Assembly (NCBI GenBank): GCA_027576995.1
Contig: JANBQC010000067.1
Location: 1 to 64,000, forward strand
From: Dimargaris cristalligena
Lineage: Eukaryota > Kickxellomycota > Dimargaritomycetes > Dimargaritales > Dimargaritaceae
Direction: 5' to 3'
DNA: 64,000 nucleotides
The position numbers and the translations under genes were made by a program. The notes under the pieces are model-generated. The model was not told the DNA's origin and made no database searches. It worked only from the letters and a program-made list of their open reading frames with translations. Positions 21,245 through 33,294 of the stretch are shown here, piece by piece (position 1 is the stretch's first letter; each line of letters begins with the position of its first letter).

Positions 21245-23671
21245 TTAGCTGCCGTCTTCATCATCAGTGCTATCACTCGCCAAATCATCTTCCTCACGGT
21301 ACACCGGCCGCACATGCGGAGCCAACACGGCGTTAATTTCCATTCGGGCGAGTTCACGGTCGATTTCCCGTTGGCGGCGTTGGACCTCCCGGGGAAAATA
21401 CAATTTCAAAAAATTGCGCAAAGCGCCGTCCAAATTGCGGGCAGTGGCGGATTCCACAGCGGCGGGACAGCGACAGAGGGGACAGTCGACGATACGCTGC
21501 CGCACGGCCTTGACCAAACAGCGCACACAGTACCGATGTCCGCAGCGTAAGCGCACGGGGGGCCAACACAAGGCCAAACAGAGCGGACAGTCGTAGTCGG
21601 TGGGCTGGGGGACGAGGGTGAGTAACCGACGGGCGAGGGCGAAACTCAGGGCGCGGGGTAAGTCTAGTGCCGCGAAGGAGGACAAGGCGGAGGAAGTGGG
21701 GGTTCCATCCAGGCCCCCGGCCCTTCGATGCCGGACGTGAATAACGAGTTCGGAAAACACCGGAGCGGCCCTCAGGTGGGTCCGTTTATCGTGTTTTTTC
21801 AGGATTTTGGTCAGGGCGGTCTGGTTCAAGTCCCGGAACGCCTTGGCAGTGAGGAGGGCCAGATTGAAATGCAAGAACTCGGTCAAGACCATGGGGGAAG
21901 CCGGGTGACGCCAGTGGTCCGGCAGCCGGTGGCGGTCCAGGATAGTATGGGTAAAGGACCGGAATTGGCGTTGGGAGTATTCGACCGGTCCCTCCCCGCG
22001 GCGCCAGTCCCCCTGGGCTTGTTCCCAAATGGCCGCAGAACGGTAGCAACGAAACACCGTACGCCAGCCGTACAAGTCGGGGCTGTACGGGGAAGCTACC
22101 GTGGCGAGTTGGCTTTCTAATTTGTCGAGTCGGTGGCGGAAATCGGCTTCGCTATGCCGCTGGAATCGGTCCATGCGTTCGAGTTGGTTCAGAATGGAAC
22201 TGAAAAACGTGGTGTCGGATTTCAGAGTGACGGTTTGGCTGGGGCTGGGGAGTAGAGTAGAGTAGGATAGGAGAGATAGTATGATGGGTAAAGAAAGAGG
22301 GTTAGTTGAGATGGTAGACCAGTGGGTGAAGAACTTCAATTGCCCTTTTAATAGCAAGCCCAGGCTCGTTACGTCACTGATCCTAATTGATTAAGCGGAT
22401 TATGGCGATTATGAATTAGAGACAGATCTCCTCATTTAGTAGAGTATAATCTATAATCTATACTTACCTAACATTAGCCTCGCCAAGCACTTCCGCTTCC
22501 TCTGTCGAAGCCGAGCATTCGCTGCTTTTGGCTGCATCCAGGGTGGACGGGACCTCGTGGTTTTGCGAGCCATCGCGGGTTATAACCGTTTTGGCGGATG
22601 GTTTGGGTAATTGAATTACCGAAGTGATTGAGTCGCTGGAATCTGCAAGGAACAAAAATTCGGTAATAGGGGGATCAAACAATATGTGATTGTGAATGTT
22701 AATATTAATATTAATACTTATGCTAATACCGTGAGACCGATGCACTTCGCCGGCAGCTGAAGGATCAGACGATTCTCTGGACTTAAAAACAAAAAAACAC
22801 GCACCCTGCAGGCAACTTCATGTATCGTTGCTATTGTACAGGTCAGGTCAGGTCCATCATATTTTTCTGCCCTGTTTGCAGTTTGGGAGTGCTCTTATGA
22901 GCCACCACCCCCACCTAAACCACAGGGTAATAGTGCATATGATATTCCCGTGCAAATAAAAGAAGGAGGGAATAGTATATACAATATGGGGTACATTTAC
23001 GACTTTGTATATATATATATGGTGGCCAGTTTCTCGGCCGAGGGCCCGCCCCACCTACCGAACGAACCCCCCAAAAAACAATATAGAATCCAAGGAAACT
23101 TACCAATCAGGGAGTACACCAGCCCGCTTAGCAACGGCCGTCTCGACGAGGTATTCGAAAAGTCAGGCACCGTGGCGCCGGGGCTCTTAACCAAGCCGGC
23201 GGGCAGCGTTTCCGGTGAAGAAGGTATCCGGATCGCGTCGATGAACCCGGTCGACCCTAAAACTTCATCAACCTGGTGGCGGCGGCCTTCTGCTGTGGAT
23301 TCCGCCGTTGTGATCGGCTTATTGGTGGGCGAGTCACTGGAGTGACGACGGGCCACCGCCACCCCCGTGGCCCCTTCTACCCCAGGTTGTTCGTCTTTGC
23401 CGGCGTCGCCAGTGTCGTCGTCCTTGTCTTCTTTTTCCCCTTGGTCTCCTTCACCTTTTACCTCCCCCGTCTCCTCACGACTGACGGGCGATGCTTCAGG
23501 GACGAAGGGACTGCTGTGCTTAGGCTGGGTGGGGGACGGCGGAAAGGTCTCCTCCAGTTCGCGGACGATAAACTTGATGCTTTTCTTCAGGCCTTTGTAG
23601 TTGATAAGGTAGGGTCGCCAGTCGACGGGCAGCTCCGTGGCCCCGGCCTCGAGGGTCTTGTTAAACTTCAT
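21245..23671 (-). CDS. SPX-RING E3 ubiquitin ligase (fungal NLA-like)
   Basis: Three exons (23104-23671, 22468-22642, 21245-22244) give 580 aa. The N-terminus is an SPX start (MKFNKTLEAG..., YLINYKGLKKSIK at 21-33, with Y25-x3-K29). The last SPX helix carries KILKKHDK (K394, K398, K401), the lysine cluster that binds inositol (pyro)phosphates in SPX domains. A C3HC4 RING follows (C467, C470, C482, H484, C487, C490, C502, C505). An acidic DDEDGS tail ends the protein. Known SPX-RING proteins (plant NLA) ubiquitinate phosphate transporters; I infer phosphate- or nutrient-responsive protein turnover. Between the SPX halves lies a disordered acidic insert (about 45-170). Joins keep phase (1, then 2) with GTAAGT donors. 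The 461-nt first intron could hide a small in-phase exon at about 22730-22770. The exon-3 start at 22244 could instead be 22238 (2 aa shorter). Confidence 0.87.
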
Positions 23672-26224
23672 GGGTAGGTAGAGCGCACACGCGGGTGGGT
23701 GGGGGGGGGTTACAGGTGGTCAGTAGAGGACAGTAATGGGTGAGGCAAAAATAATAGCTGGGAGGGAGGGAATGAGACCCCGGGTGGGTGGTGGTGGGAC
23801 TATGGCGCGCAAGGGAATGGGGAAGAGAGAAGACGAGGGTGGGTACTCTGAAAAAACGCCTCAACCATATGGAAACAGAAGGATGTAAGGGAATAAATAT
23901 GGTAGAGCGTGTGGGAGAAGCCTCAGAAATTGAAGTAGGCACTATTGGGCAGCAGTCCCTTTTTATATAATGTACCCGTTTCTATATGCGTATTTACAGG
24001 TAGGTTATATGCCCTTAGCCACCACCACAGTATATTTTTTGCACAGGGAATGGACCACACAGCACCCGCGGGCGATTGGACAACTCCGGGCAGTGAGAGA
24101 AAATATTGCTAAAACTGAGCCCCCCTATTCGCTCCTGGGGCTACTCGACTTGTCGAACGAGGGACGCAGCATGGCCCATGCGTCCCTTTCTTATACCAAT
24201 AGTTCGCTGACTTTTAAAGTAGGCTGAACCAGCCAATACTTTATAATGGGGCGAAGACCTATTATTACTGAATAACTATAACAACAGGCGACTTGCTCCT
24301 TAATTCCGATGGAAGTCCTTGGTACGGAAATCCGGGAGAATCGACCGGTTGGCCCGTTCCATTCTGTTCGATTGGCCGATACCCTCCTATATCCAGCGAA
24401 TTGAAACGAAAGGATAACTGCTGATCCAACCCCCATGTCCCTCTCCCACCATAGTATTTAGAAAACATACTACTCTACGAATAAGCCCACAACACCCACA
24501 TTTCCAAAGCATATACTTTTAAAGTTATTTATTACAAATGATGAATATCCCAGAACTGCCATCGGACAACCTATACGAAACAAGTAAGCCAAAATCAAAC
24601 ATAGAATCATGGATTAGAATCCCGCCTTCACGGAACACACATCAACAGAACCTGCTGTAAAGCAGCCCTCAGAGATCTTGGTGATAAATTTATAAACTTC
24701 ATTGCACCTAGCTCGTAAGTAGCAAATATATCAATCATCAGCGGGCATATGGGAGTTGGTTGAATCATCGATAGCACAGGGGCAATAGACTTACCATTAA
24801 AACCACCAACGGACATCACGGGGGGTTACCGATTGGCCTAACGAACATACAGAACACCATCTATTGCAACAGGTTTCAGGATCAAGCGGAATAGATAATA
24901 CTAGTCAATACACAAGTACTGAAATGCGGCAACGAAAGGTCCTTTCATCAAACAGCAGAGGCCGTTGGTATATCTCAGCAAAAGTTGGAATCATCGGGAA
25001 GCCTTGTGAACAACCCAGATCATACGTAAATTATCCGAAAAACATCAGAGAAGGGGCACACTAACATAATACAATCGGTGTGTAGAGGCTTACCTTCTAT
25101 AGTCAACTAGGCTGGAAGAGATACTAAAAAACACAAGAAAACAAGTGAAATGAGAGAGAAACATAGTTGCTTAGGCCAGACCGCCTTCTAGCTGTATATA
25201 AATATGGCCCCAGGTTTAGCAGGCTAATCAAATGCCTGCTTGCTTCTGATGGGTGGCCTAAATAGCCCCTTAAAAAAATCAGCAAAAAAAAATTGGATTC
25301 AGATATCAGTTTCGGCACGTGACTCAAAAGCAAAGTCAGGTTAAGCATCAAATGATGGTAGAAGTATATCAAAATACGCCCCCTCTCTCCCGCACTTAAT
25401 CTCCTTTGGCTGTGGTTCATGGGAGCAAATGGTTAACAAAATTGGGTACTAGTAGAAACAGATTTGGATACAGGGATATACCAGGTGTTGATAAAAACCA
25501 ACCGGCGGATGGTTAAATATAGGTGCAAAGTAGCTCGTGGCCCCACTACCAAAAAAAACCCCCCCGCTCATGTTCATAAATAAATGTCCATTTGTGATTA
25601 TAGAGACGCTGATTTAGTTTCTAAATCCATATGGATGAAATTCAAACCAGCTGTATAAGGTTTTACAATATACGTGTATGGGCGAATATATGTGAGAATA
25701 GCTTTTAACCAGTAATATTGGCCTCATCCGATGGATTTTTCATTATGCAGCCTGAATGAACTTCTCCCATATGTATGTATATACATACTGGCGATTCTAA
25801 GTTTTACAATCGAATCACCTTGGTGTCCCAGCTGACGACCCGACTGTTTTTGGATGATGTTGCAGTGTAGTTCATTCTTTATTGAGGTTTGAAAGGGGTT
25901 ACTTTGATGTAAATGCAGGATACCTTTGCTAAATCAGTTGAAAAAGTCAATGGTCTCGTTATGCTATGCATGAGAATTAATACATACGTGCTAAAATAAG
26001 ATACAAGCCTAAAGCCCATACTATGGTTTGGAGAAATGAATTCCAGGCTCAAAATTAGATTACCGTCAGTCTTGGATTCCCCAGCACCGGACCGAGAGTC
26101 AGCTCGGGGAGGGTGTGTGTGATTTAATCACCAGGGCGATGGCTGGGCTTACCTAAAAATCCACGTGTGCCTTAGGCTCTAAGTAGCGCCAATGCCCCTG
26201 CCGTTCTCCCGCTTTGCGCCTGCC
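23672..26224. other. Intergenic region with possible coding remnants
   Basis: Upstream of the SPX-RING gene there is a G-rich run (about 23700-23720) and then AT-rich DNA. On the minus strand between about 24190 and 25420 several short open blocks read like protein (for example PMIPTFAEIYQRPLLFDERT and DIFATYELGAMKFINLS). They sit near GTAAGY donor-like sites at 24788 and 25090. They do not assemble into one frame and I recognise no family. A decayed gene or transposon is possible. A MITE copy lies at 25628-25773. Confidence 0.35.
25628..25773 (+). mobile_element. MITE copy 4
   Basis: 146 bp from CATATGGATGAAATTCAAAC to GAACTTCTCCCATATG, flanked by TA at both ends. Internal landmarks match the other copies, with point changes only, so the length is conserved exactly. 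Confidence 0.87.
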
Positions 26225-26488
26225 TTACTCCACCTTGCCGCCGGTTTTGGAGTTAGCATCAGTTTTTTTCTCGTGACCGGTATATTCGCGGAACTTCTCG
26301 ATGCCCTTATCAAGCGCTTTTTCAAGGCCAATATGCACTGCCACTTCTTTCAGTAGTTCACCGCTAATGAGGGCCCGTCGTTGCAAGGGGGGTGAAGGGT
26401 CGGAGATAGTGTGTATAGGGAATAGGTGGACAGCCGAGGTGAATACCACAACTACTACGGCGGCAGTTGATAACCAGTGCGGATACAT
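26225..26488 (-). CDS. Small secreted protein with dibasic processing site, 87 aa
   Basis: An ATG frame of 87 codons. Residues 1-22 (MYPHWLSTAAVVVVVFTSAV) form a clear signal peptide. A short Pro/Ser-rich pro-segment then leads to Q-R-R at about 36-38, a possible Kex2-type dibasic site. The remaining ~48 residues are a charged, helix-forming segment (ISGELLKEVAVHIGLEKALD) followed by a Lys/Asp/Gly-rich tail. The layout (signal, short pro-region, dibasic site, ~45-aa helix) is the same as the two 77-aa precursors at 28.6 and 33.8 kb on the same strand, though the sequences are not alignable by eye. I recognise no named family. A cluster of secreted peptides is inferred. Confidence 0.6.
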   Translation of the reverse strand: MYPHWLSTAAVVVVVFTSAVHLFPIHTISDPSPPLQRRALISGELLKEVAVHIGLEKALDKGIEKFREYTGHEKKTDANSKTGGKVE

Positions 26489-28641
26489 ACTAATTGAACT
26501 AATTCGGAGGGTTTGGCTTGGGTGAGAACGGTCTCGTCTGTATAGTCTTGCGTGTCGGATTAGATTGGATTGGATGGGGCGTAGTTTGTGGAGTGAGTCC
26601 TAAAAATCCATCAAGCCAAAGAGTAAGTTAAATAGATACCACGAATTAATGAAAGCAGGTCGGTGAGGATGGCGCCTAGGGCGATATGGTGATACACTCG
26701 AAAGTGAATTATCTTCGGATTAGCGGGTGGCCTCAGTTAATCACCGTTGTTTGGTTTTCGAGGGAGTGAAGTAATAAATGGTATCATGTGGAGGCATGGT
26801 TGCTATTGTCTGCGTTAAACATTTTACGGACCTTTTGGCAGTAGAGGGGGGTATGCAGATATGAGGTATACGAGGTATATATATACAAAACCAGTAGCAT
26901 AGATACAACATCCTCTATGACGGTGGGTCCGGTTTATATATATATGTAATTATTACAGGTCGAACCAACTAACCCCTCTGTCTCCGGGGACATGGGGTAA
27001 AGTATTACGCGAAGGTATAGGCCTGCGTTTATGTTGCTAAGGCGCCAAGGTATTTTTTGAAGCCACGTCAAATAGTTTGGTAATCCAAGCGACTGGTGGA
27101 GGGGAGATCGGGGGGGGGCTATCAATAAATCCGCTTCATTATTGGCGGTACCCATCGAGGAAGAGAGGGCGGTGGAGCCCCATGTTATCCGCCAAAACAA
27201 CCGAAAAGAAGGAATGCCTTTTGAGCACGAATAGTATTATTTGCCATTCACCTGCCTGTCCGGCCATACATTTTCTTGTCTGGCTTGGCAGCCTATTGGC
27301 CGGAATATCTTTTTTTCCGAAACATGGTCAGTATGACCCCCATTGCCAATTCCTTGGCCGTTCGATGAAGGAATTGAGGAGTAGGAGCGACATCTAGTGC
27401 ATCATTAAGCGGGTATATGAGCCCAAGGGTAAAGACAAAAATAGGCCCAGATGATCTACGCACAATCCCTCTCCCCTCCCTACTCATTGGTGTATGTGTC
27501 TGTCCGTCCACCAATCCATAGTTCACGGTGGCTCGGGCCCTTGGATAAACCATTTATGCGTGGTATACGGCGGTTGGATAATTGGAAGGGAAGAGGGTGA
27601 GTGCGGTTCATTCTACTAGCCCGTTGAACTAGCGCTCTGCCCCATCCATCGCCTCCACATTTACCCAATCACCGGACTTCCTACAAGCATGCGGGGAGCG
27701 CTAGAAATGGAGGGGGGAGGAGTAGACTCACCGCAGGTTTGTACCATTAGCCGACTACCAGATGTAAGCGGCCGGCCCTTCCACCACACAGGTACACAGG
27801 GCAATGTCCTTTGCGTTTCTGGCATCGACTTGGTGCTGGGCATAATTCCCTAAAAACGCACCATGCAATAAGGATGCCTTACTATGAACTCACTGGCCTA
27901 TATGGAATCATGGAAACGAAAAAAAAAAAACCTTATCACCGCCACAAGTAAATATTCGGAAACCTAAACCCGAGTCCCGGTTGTATCCTTTCAGCGTTTT
28001 TCGGCTAAAATCACATATATGGTAAATTGATACATAAAAATAAGCAACAGGATTTAAACACCCTCCCCGCCCTTTCGACAAGCTATATGATAACAATGGT
28101 TAAAAACATAAGGTATTTAAAGAGAAATCGAGGCGACCACGGTCTTCATTTGATTGTTTATAATAACACAGCGTGTCTGGCGGCAATGTAGGTGAATGAG
28201 CCACACAAACCTAAGTCAACGAAGCCGTCCAACATGTAATGGGGGTGGGGGTTTTTGTGGACGGTATGAGTATATATCGTATATCTGTACCACTATGTCC
28301 CCCGGGTAATTCCCTAATTCTGAGCAACAGGATCCAAACATATAACCAGCCGTAAGCCCCAGAGAGGCTTTATACAACCAGCTCATTAATAGTCTCATGA
28401 AATACCAGTTTATCCTTTTTGTTTGCAGGGTGGATATATGTTTATTGAAAAAGTAGGACGCGCCCTCACAATAGGGATACCTTATATATATATATATATA
28501 TATATAGACTAAAAGTCCTGCGAAGGGTAACCATGACTGGATTTTGAATACATACCAACTGTGGTGCAAATATCGCTCAAGGCACACGAACAGATGTGGA
28601 GGTGGGGAAATCCTGATGGAAAGAATGCTATTTTGAGATTA
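26489..28641. other. Intergenic region between secreted-peptide genes
   Basis: No family-recognisable gene. A minus-strand ATG frame at 27293-27553 (86 aa; contains RRSSGPIFVFTLGLIYPLND and a basic C-terminus FRKKRYSGQ) has a hydrophobic stretch after a dibasic pair and may be a peptide exon or chance. A minus-strand ATG frame at about 27735-27843 runs straight into a GTGAGT donor and may be a first exon. The right part (from about 28100) belongs to duplication copy A. Confidence 0.4.
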
Positions 28642-28875
28642 TTATTTGGAGCCAGAACCACTGATGGCCCTATTGACACCAGCTTCTGCCCCAGCGTTAG
28701 TGGCTGCTTTGCCAGCACTTGATTTGAATAACCTCTTTCCGAAACCAATCGCTTTACCTAAAATACTATTAGCGCGCTTTTCTAGGACCGGGGCAGCGTG
28801 GACGGGAGGTTCTGCTACAAGGTAAACGGCGATAGTCAAAGCTACGAGAGTGGGGATGGCAGAAGTTAAACGCAT
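28642..28875 (-). CDS. Kex2-processed secreted cationic peptide precursor A, 77 aa
   Basis: ATG frame of 77 codons. Residues 1-27 are a signal peptide (MRLTSAIPTLVALTIAVYLV, then ...PPVHA). A 7-residue pro-segment ends in E32-K33-R34, a Kex2 site. The predicted mature peptide (35-77, 43 aa) is cationic and Ala/Gly-rich, starting ANSILGKAIGFGKRLFKSSA. It has an amphipathic-helix-like spacing of hydrophobic residues and a second K-R pair at 47-48. There are no cysteines. Precursor B at 33.8 kb has the same length with an almost identical leader and a diverged mature part; the leader differences are mostly synonymous, so the frame is real and translated. Function is unknown; candidate roles are antimicrobial, host- or prey-directed effector, or signalling peptide. 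The TATA-like TATATAAAG lies about 230 nt upstream. Confidence 0.82.
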   Translation of the reverse strand: MRLTSAIPTLVALTIAVYLVAEPPVHAAPVLEKRANSILGKAIGFGKRLFKSSAGKAATNAGAEAGVNRAISGSGSK

Positions 28876-29102
28876 GGTGTACGGGGGGAAGTAGGGGTGA
28901 GATTGGAGAAAAGAAATATAGGTGTGGAAAATAGGGCCGAAAATTGCAGTGTAGCGAGCAGAGTTGACTTGGAGGAGTAAATGATAGGAAATGATGGGTA
29001 TATTGCTAAATGGTAAATGTTAGGATGATGCGGATGAAAGTACGAAAATGATGCTAATGGATAGGGTGATAAGGATAGGGTAGGTAAGCTGGATAAACAG
29101 GG

Positions 29103-29111
29103 CTTTATATA
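29103..29111 (-). promoter_or_regulatory. TATA-like element upstream of peptide A
   Basis: TATATAAAG on the minus strand within a block (TATATAAAGCCCTGTTTA) that is identical at the equivalent place upstream of peptide B. It lies about 230 nt before the ATG. Conservation between the duplicated copies supports a promoter role. Confidence 0.55.
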
Positions 29112-29563
29112 CATTACGTGAAGTAATAGATAGACACTAGCCACCCCACTAACTGTCGGGGAATGGTATCTTTCTCGCTCGTCTTTTACACAAAAACATG
29201 TAGCCCTTGCAACGGAATAAATCGGCCCCGACATGAAATAATCGTCCAATCGTCCATTTTCATCATAGTAGGCTATATCGCTCAATGGACTAGTCATTGA
29301 TGACATTACCAAGGCTGCATGATACGCCTACCCTCACCAATACTATAATTATAGATGAACATCCAACAATGGAGAGGGCGAGGGGATTGTCGGTTAAATA
29401 TGAGGTAATCGCGGGATGTAATGCCCCATCGATAGAGTCGAACGTAGCAGCCACCCAATCGCCTGTGGCCCCCCATGACCAATGCATTAGTTTGGGCGAT
29501 CGTCTCTGATCCGTGGAATCCACCCATTTACTATCACTGTACTCTGCTATTTAGGTTATAGGT

Positions 29564-29644
29564 ATGATAATATCCCTATCTGCGGGAGGGGGGGTAACGG
29601 CTATGTGCATGGTGCCTTTTGCTGGTAAGGGATGTGGGATGTGA
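29564..29644 (+). pseudogene. Broken counterpart of the divergent small ORF in copy B
   Basis: In duplication copy A the sequence homologous to the 64-codon frame at 34773-34967 starts ATGATAATATCC and stays in frame for 26 codons, sharing the MVPFA core. It then meets TGA. The downstream homologous bases continue without an open frame. Either the copy-B frame is chance or this copy is disabled. Confidence 0.3.
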
Positions 29645-30715
29645 AAGCTAGAAGTTACCAGTCACTTTATATCAGGCATCGTAATGACTCGCACACCATG
29701 CCAGGTCACTACCCCCTCCCGAAGAAGGCACTGTCAAATTTAAAATGAACTTCTTGCCGTACTAACATCAACTATCCCACCAGCAGGTGAAGACAGTTAG
29801 ATAACGTAGGCAGGGCGAATAATTCGATTGAAACCATTGGAGTTGAAGGGGGGGATACATAGGATTATAGACGGAGCGGAGAAGGGAAATATGAAAAATA
29901 TATATTAATCGAAGTCGAGGGGTTGTAATAAAGAAAAGAGGGAGGTGAGAAACAATGGGCCGTGGAACAATGTTGGATTTTTCTTTTCGTTATAGCACCC
30001 CCCGCTATACAACCACAGTTAAACGCCAGGGTTTCCAGCTTTACCGACTATTGAGGATGTAGGCTCTTTTAAACATCAACTGCCCCCGCCCCTACCCATG
30101 CCCTCACCCCCCTCCTTTACCTCTGTGCCCATACTTTAACCCTGTCCCTCCTCTTTCAATCGATCAACATCTGGGGCTAGGGTTATCCACAATTACGGAT
30201 AGAGCTCGTTCAGTGAGCTGTAATAAAATTTTTGATTTCGCTTGTTTAGCGGGTGATTCATTCATCCCAATGGGCTAGCTGTCAGTCCTATCGATAGTTA
30301 CTATGGTATATAGATACAAAGGACGTACCTGCGGTAGAATCACTAATCGCTGTTTCGGTACTGACATTCCAAGATTACCTGGTTTATTGAAAATTGTGGC
30401 GCTCAGTTCTAATAGTCACTCGATGGATTTGGGTAAGGTCGTCTTATATATGTATGGTTGATATTATGCGGTGGATAGAGTCTAAAACTTGCATGGTTGG
30501 TATGTAAACAACTTATTTGCCAATAACTTACCAGATGTGACGGATTTGTTTCCTTAGGTGGTATGTGTGCTTGTGTTTGTGTTTGTGTGAGAGTGAGAGT
30601 GAGAGTGAGGGCACAGTATAGGTAGGGAATATTCCGCATCTACGGACCTTTGCCCATTATGATACTGATTTCTTCAAACTATTACCTAGACCAGTTGTTA
30701 TTATCATTGTAATTG

Positions 30716-30864
30716 ATTTAGGTAAAATTTGGCCAGATTATATAAAATTTCCAATGGCATTCTCATATATTACACAGGTCGGCAATTTATTCTTAACTAG
30801 TGGAATTTACCTTATCCAACGGTTTTTTGTTATAAAGTCTGAATGAATCTCTCCAATATCTTTT
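30716..30864 (+). mobile_element. MITE copy 6, diverged
   Basis: Aligns end to end with the copy at 56968 through several landmarks: TATATAA, AATTTATT.TTAACTAGT, CCAACGG.TTTTT.GTTATA.AG and TGAAT.....TCTCC.ATAT. Both ends are eroded (TAGGTAAAATTTGG instead of TGGGTGAAATTCAG). It lies at the right edge of duplication copy A. Confidence 0.6.
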
Positions 30865-30888
30865 AAAATAGGAAACACGACTTCAACT

Positions 30889-32138
30889 CCTACCCCTTTG
30901 GCAAACTACAGTGGTACAAATTAGTATAGTAATGGGTTGAACTCCTGGTGCAGGGGGGGTATTGCTCAGGATCAAATAAACATAAAAATAAATGACTTCC
31001 ATTAGAAGAAAGCCCTGCTTATCTTGTATATTCACACAACATCATGAGTTTATAATAGCTTCATATAAAAATGTAATGAGGGTTTGAAAATGACTGGTGT
31101 ACTGATACCCTTTTTCATGCTATCAATAAATAGCTCATTTATTTCTCTGGATTTGAATATCAACAAAAATTATTGTGATACAGCTAATAGCTTTCTGCAT
31201 TTCCTAACTTCTCTTTTTCTCTAACTATAGGCTGATCTTTCTACTCATTATGAAGCTCATAACTAGGCCAACAAACACAATATCCTGCAGTACTCCTGCA
31301 ATGACAATAACTACTGAAAAAATATCAAGGTACTTGGTTTAGGCCTTACTACAGTATACTTGGTTGTTAATAGGGTGCATCCATGCTCTATTCAGGTAAC
31401 ATTATTGTAAAAATAGACCACCCTCACAAGCTATATCAGTGGGATAGGCTGTATCATGTCAGCTAGATCATGCTAGGAGGGGTGGAAACAGTTGTGGATA
31501 TCCACAGATTGCTCAGAGGCAATTGGTGTGTCTGTGTATATTAATATGATACATAACAGCCCCCACTCAAAGAGATTGTGTGGGGTTGCCAAGCCCAACA
31601 AGAATTATTTATCTCCATAAATAGTGTTAAGGAGTATTTTGTTTGGATAGTTGCTTATATAGGTTGGACTCTGTATAACTGGAAGAGGATTGTATAGGTT
31701 AAGAAGACTAACACCATATGTTTCAGGTCTAATGACCACCCCTATATGTAGAAAGATTGGGCTAAGAAGTTCTAATTGTGCCACATTGATAAAAATATAA
31801 AATATGAGATGAAAAATATCTAGTATTAGAGCTATACTATGTTTGATAATAATTACTAAATTGTCAAGATTGGCAACATACTAAACCAGTACCTCTATAA
31901 GAGTATCCTCAAGGAAAATATGTTCTCCTTAGGCATACATCACTGGACCAATACTGACCATATAATCTTTTAGTAGAATAATGGCCTTGAATACACAGCT
32001 AAATTTGTCCAAAAATAAGTTGCATAGTAACTATTGAACACATACAGACCCTACTTGAAAATTATCCCTAATGTGACTATGAATGATTACCTAGGGGGAA
32101 GCCCAAGCACCTGGAAAGGATTGAAGCAGCATGATACA
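30889..32138. other. 1.25-kb stretch without a single CpG; probable ancient methylated transposon relic
   Basis: Reading base by base, I find no CG dinucleotide between the CACGAC at 30888 and the CAGCGCC at 32138. TG and CA are abundant. The flanking DNA on both sides has ordinary CpG counts. There is no long open frame. The likely cause is deamination of methylated CpG in a silenced element (or a RIP-like process). No terminal repeats were identified. Confidence 0.6.
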
Positions 32139-33294
32139 GCGCCACCAAAATTAAATGTGGGATAGTCAATGGCACTTTGCCCATATGCTGCAAGTAAGTG
32201 TGTATTGCTGCAAAGTGCAGGATTGGGGAAAGTCGATTTTTTATCGATTTTATCGGGTACGATCATTTTCATATTTATTCATGTTGTTATGACGGAGGCA
32301 AAGCCATTACTTCAACAATATACACCATCATCACCACTGAAACCGTGGGCGGAAAGCGACCGTTTATAACAAAGCTCGATAACAGAAAACAGCAGTTATC
32401 GATTACGAATAACCATCGCTAGTGACCGCGTGAATACCCCGGTGATATTACATGAACTATTCATATCCGAATGTTTTATTTGAACCCGCCTTTCTCCTCC
32501 CTGATTTGGAGAGCATGGATAAGAGCCCGAATATGATCACAAGTACGATTTTCTAGCTATTCTAATTATATTATTCTTTAAGATTATTGTCTCCCGAGTA
32601 TTTCTTATGAATTATTCTATAAATCAGTTTTTGAATGGTTCTTTCTAGTAGACCATCCGTTCGCTTATCAGCAAAGGATCCACGAAGGTGAAGCCGCAAG
32701 TAACCAGGATTCCTTGGGCTCGTTTACGTTAGCCCGGTTCTATTGGATGTTTGATTCTTTTTTATAAATAATTTTAATACTCGTTAAATATTCTTATGTC
32801 TCGAATGCCCCGGTACCGTTCTGTCTTTCCGAGGGAAACAGAGTCCTCATCATCGTCAGTGCCATCATCACCGGTTTCTCGGCCAAGTTTCCCGGAAGTT
32901 CGGAGTCTTGCCTCAAGTACCCTCGTGCGGTCTGGTGGCCTACAACCCGAAAGGGCCACGCCGAACCCTCCTGGATCCCCGGGTCGTGGCAATACAAGTG
33001 ATCACTAATAAGGACTACTAAGTGGACTATCAATTGACTTTTATTAGCCCATCAGCGCTTTATTAGACTTAAAGAAGTGGATTAATATACTAGTTATTTT
33101 CAATCCCCCATATCTTGTTTTAGAATGCAGTTATAAACTTATAGTTCTGCTTGTATATACTAGAAAAGTATGACATTCTCCTAGCGGCACCTATTTATTT
33201 ATCTCTTCATTAGATCCCGGGCAATTGAACCACAAATTCAATAGGTCAAAGCGTTGATAGTTTCTTTTCGAGCCACTGTATATGGTGGCATCGA
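32139..33294. other. Spacer before duplication copy B
   Basis: Normal CpG content returns. There are short frames on both strands around 32770-33030 (a Ser/Arg/Pro-rich block), but no family is recognised and both strands are open, so neither is supported. Confidence 0.4.

Larger units (their letters stand above)
28100..30730. repeat. Segmental duplication, copy A
   Basis: About 2.6-2.8 kb, repeated in the same orientation at 33295-36065. Collinear landmarks include ACCACGGTCTTCATTTGATTG / GCCACGATCTTCGCGTGATTG at the left end, the 77-aa peptide gene, its TATA region, and GCATTGTAATGGG / CATTGTAATTG near the right end. Similarity is high over the peptide gene and promoter and falls off in the flanks, with many small indels. 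The block includes the peptide gene's 3' flank, CDS and about 1.8 kb upstream. Confidence 0.8.

Noticed and set aside
27590..27660. Minus-strand GGCAGAGCGCTAG tRNA-like arm with a pairing anticodon stem
   Set aside because: The invariant U33 is missing and no T-arm is present.
28216..28587. 123-aa minus frame shared between duplicates (also 33397-33753)
   Set aside because: The two copies are similar at DNA level, but indels not divisible by three shift the frames and substitutions are not biased to third positions. It looks like non-coding flank that was duplicated.
29290..29523. 77-aa minus frame upstream of peptide A, with a similar block in copy B (34617-34886)
   Set aside because: The frame is not maintained between the copies. 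The region is better explained as a duplicated promoter.
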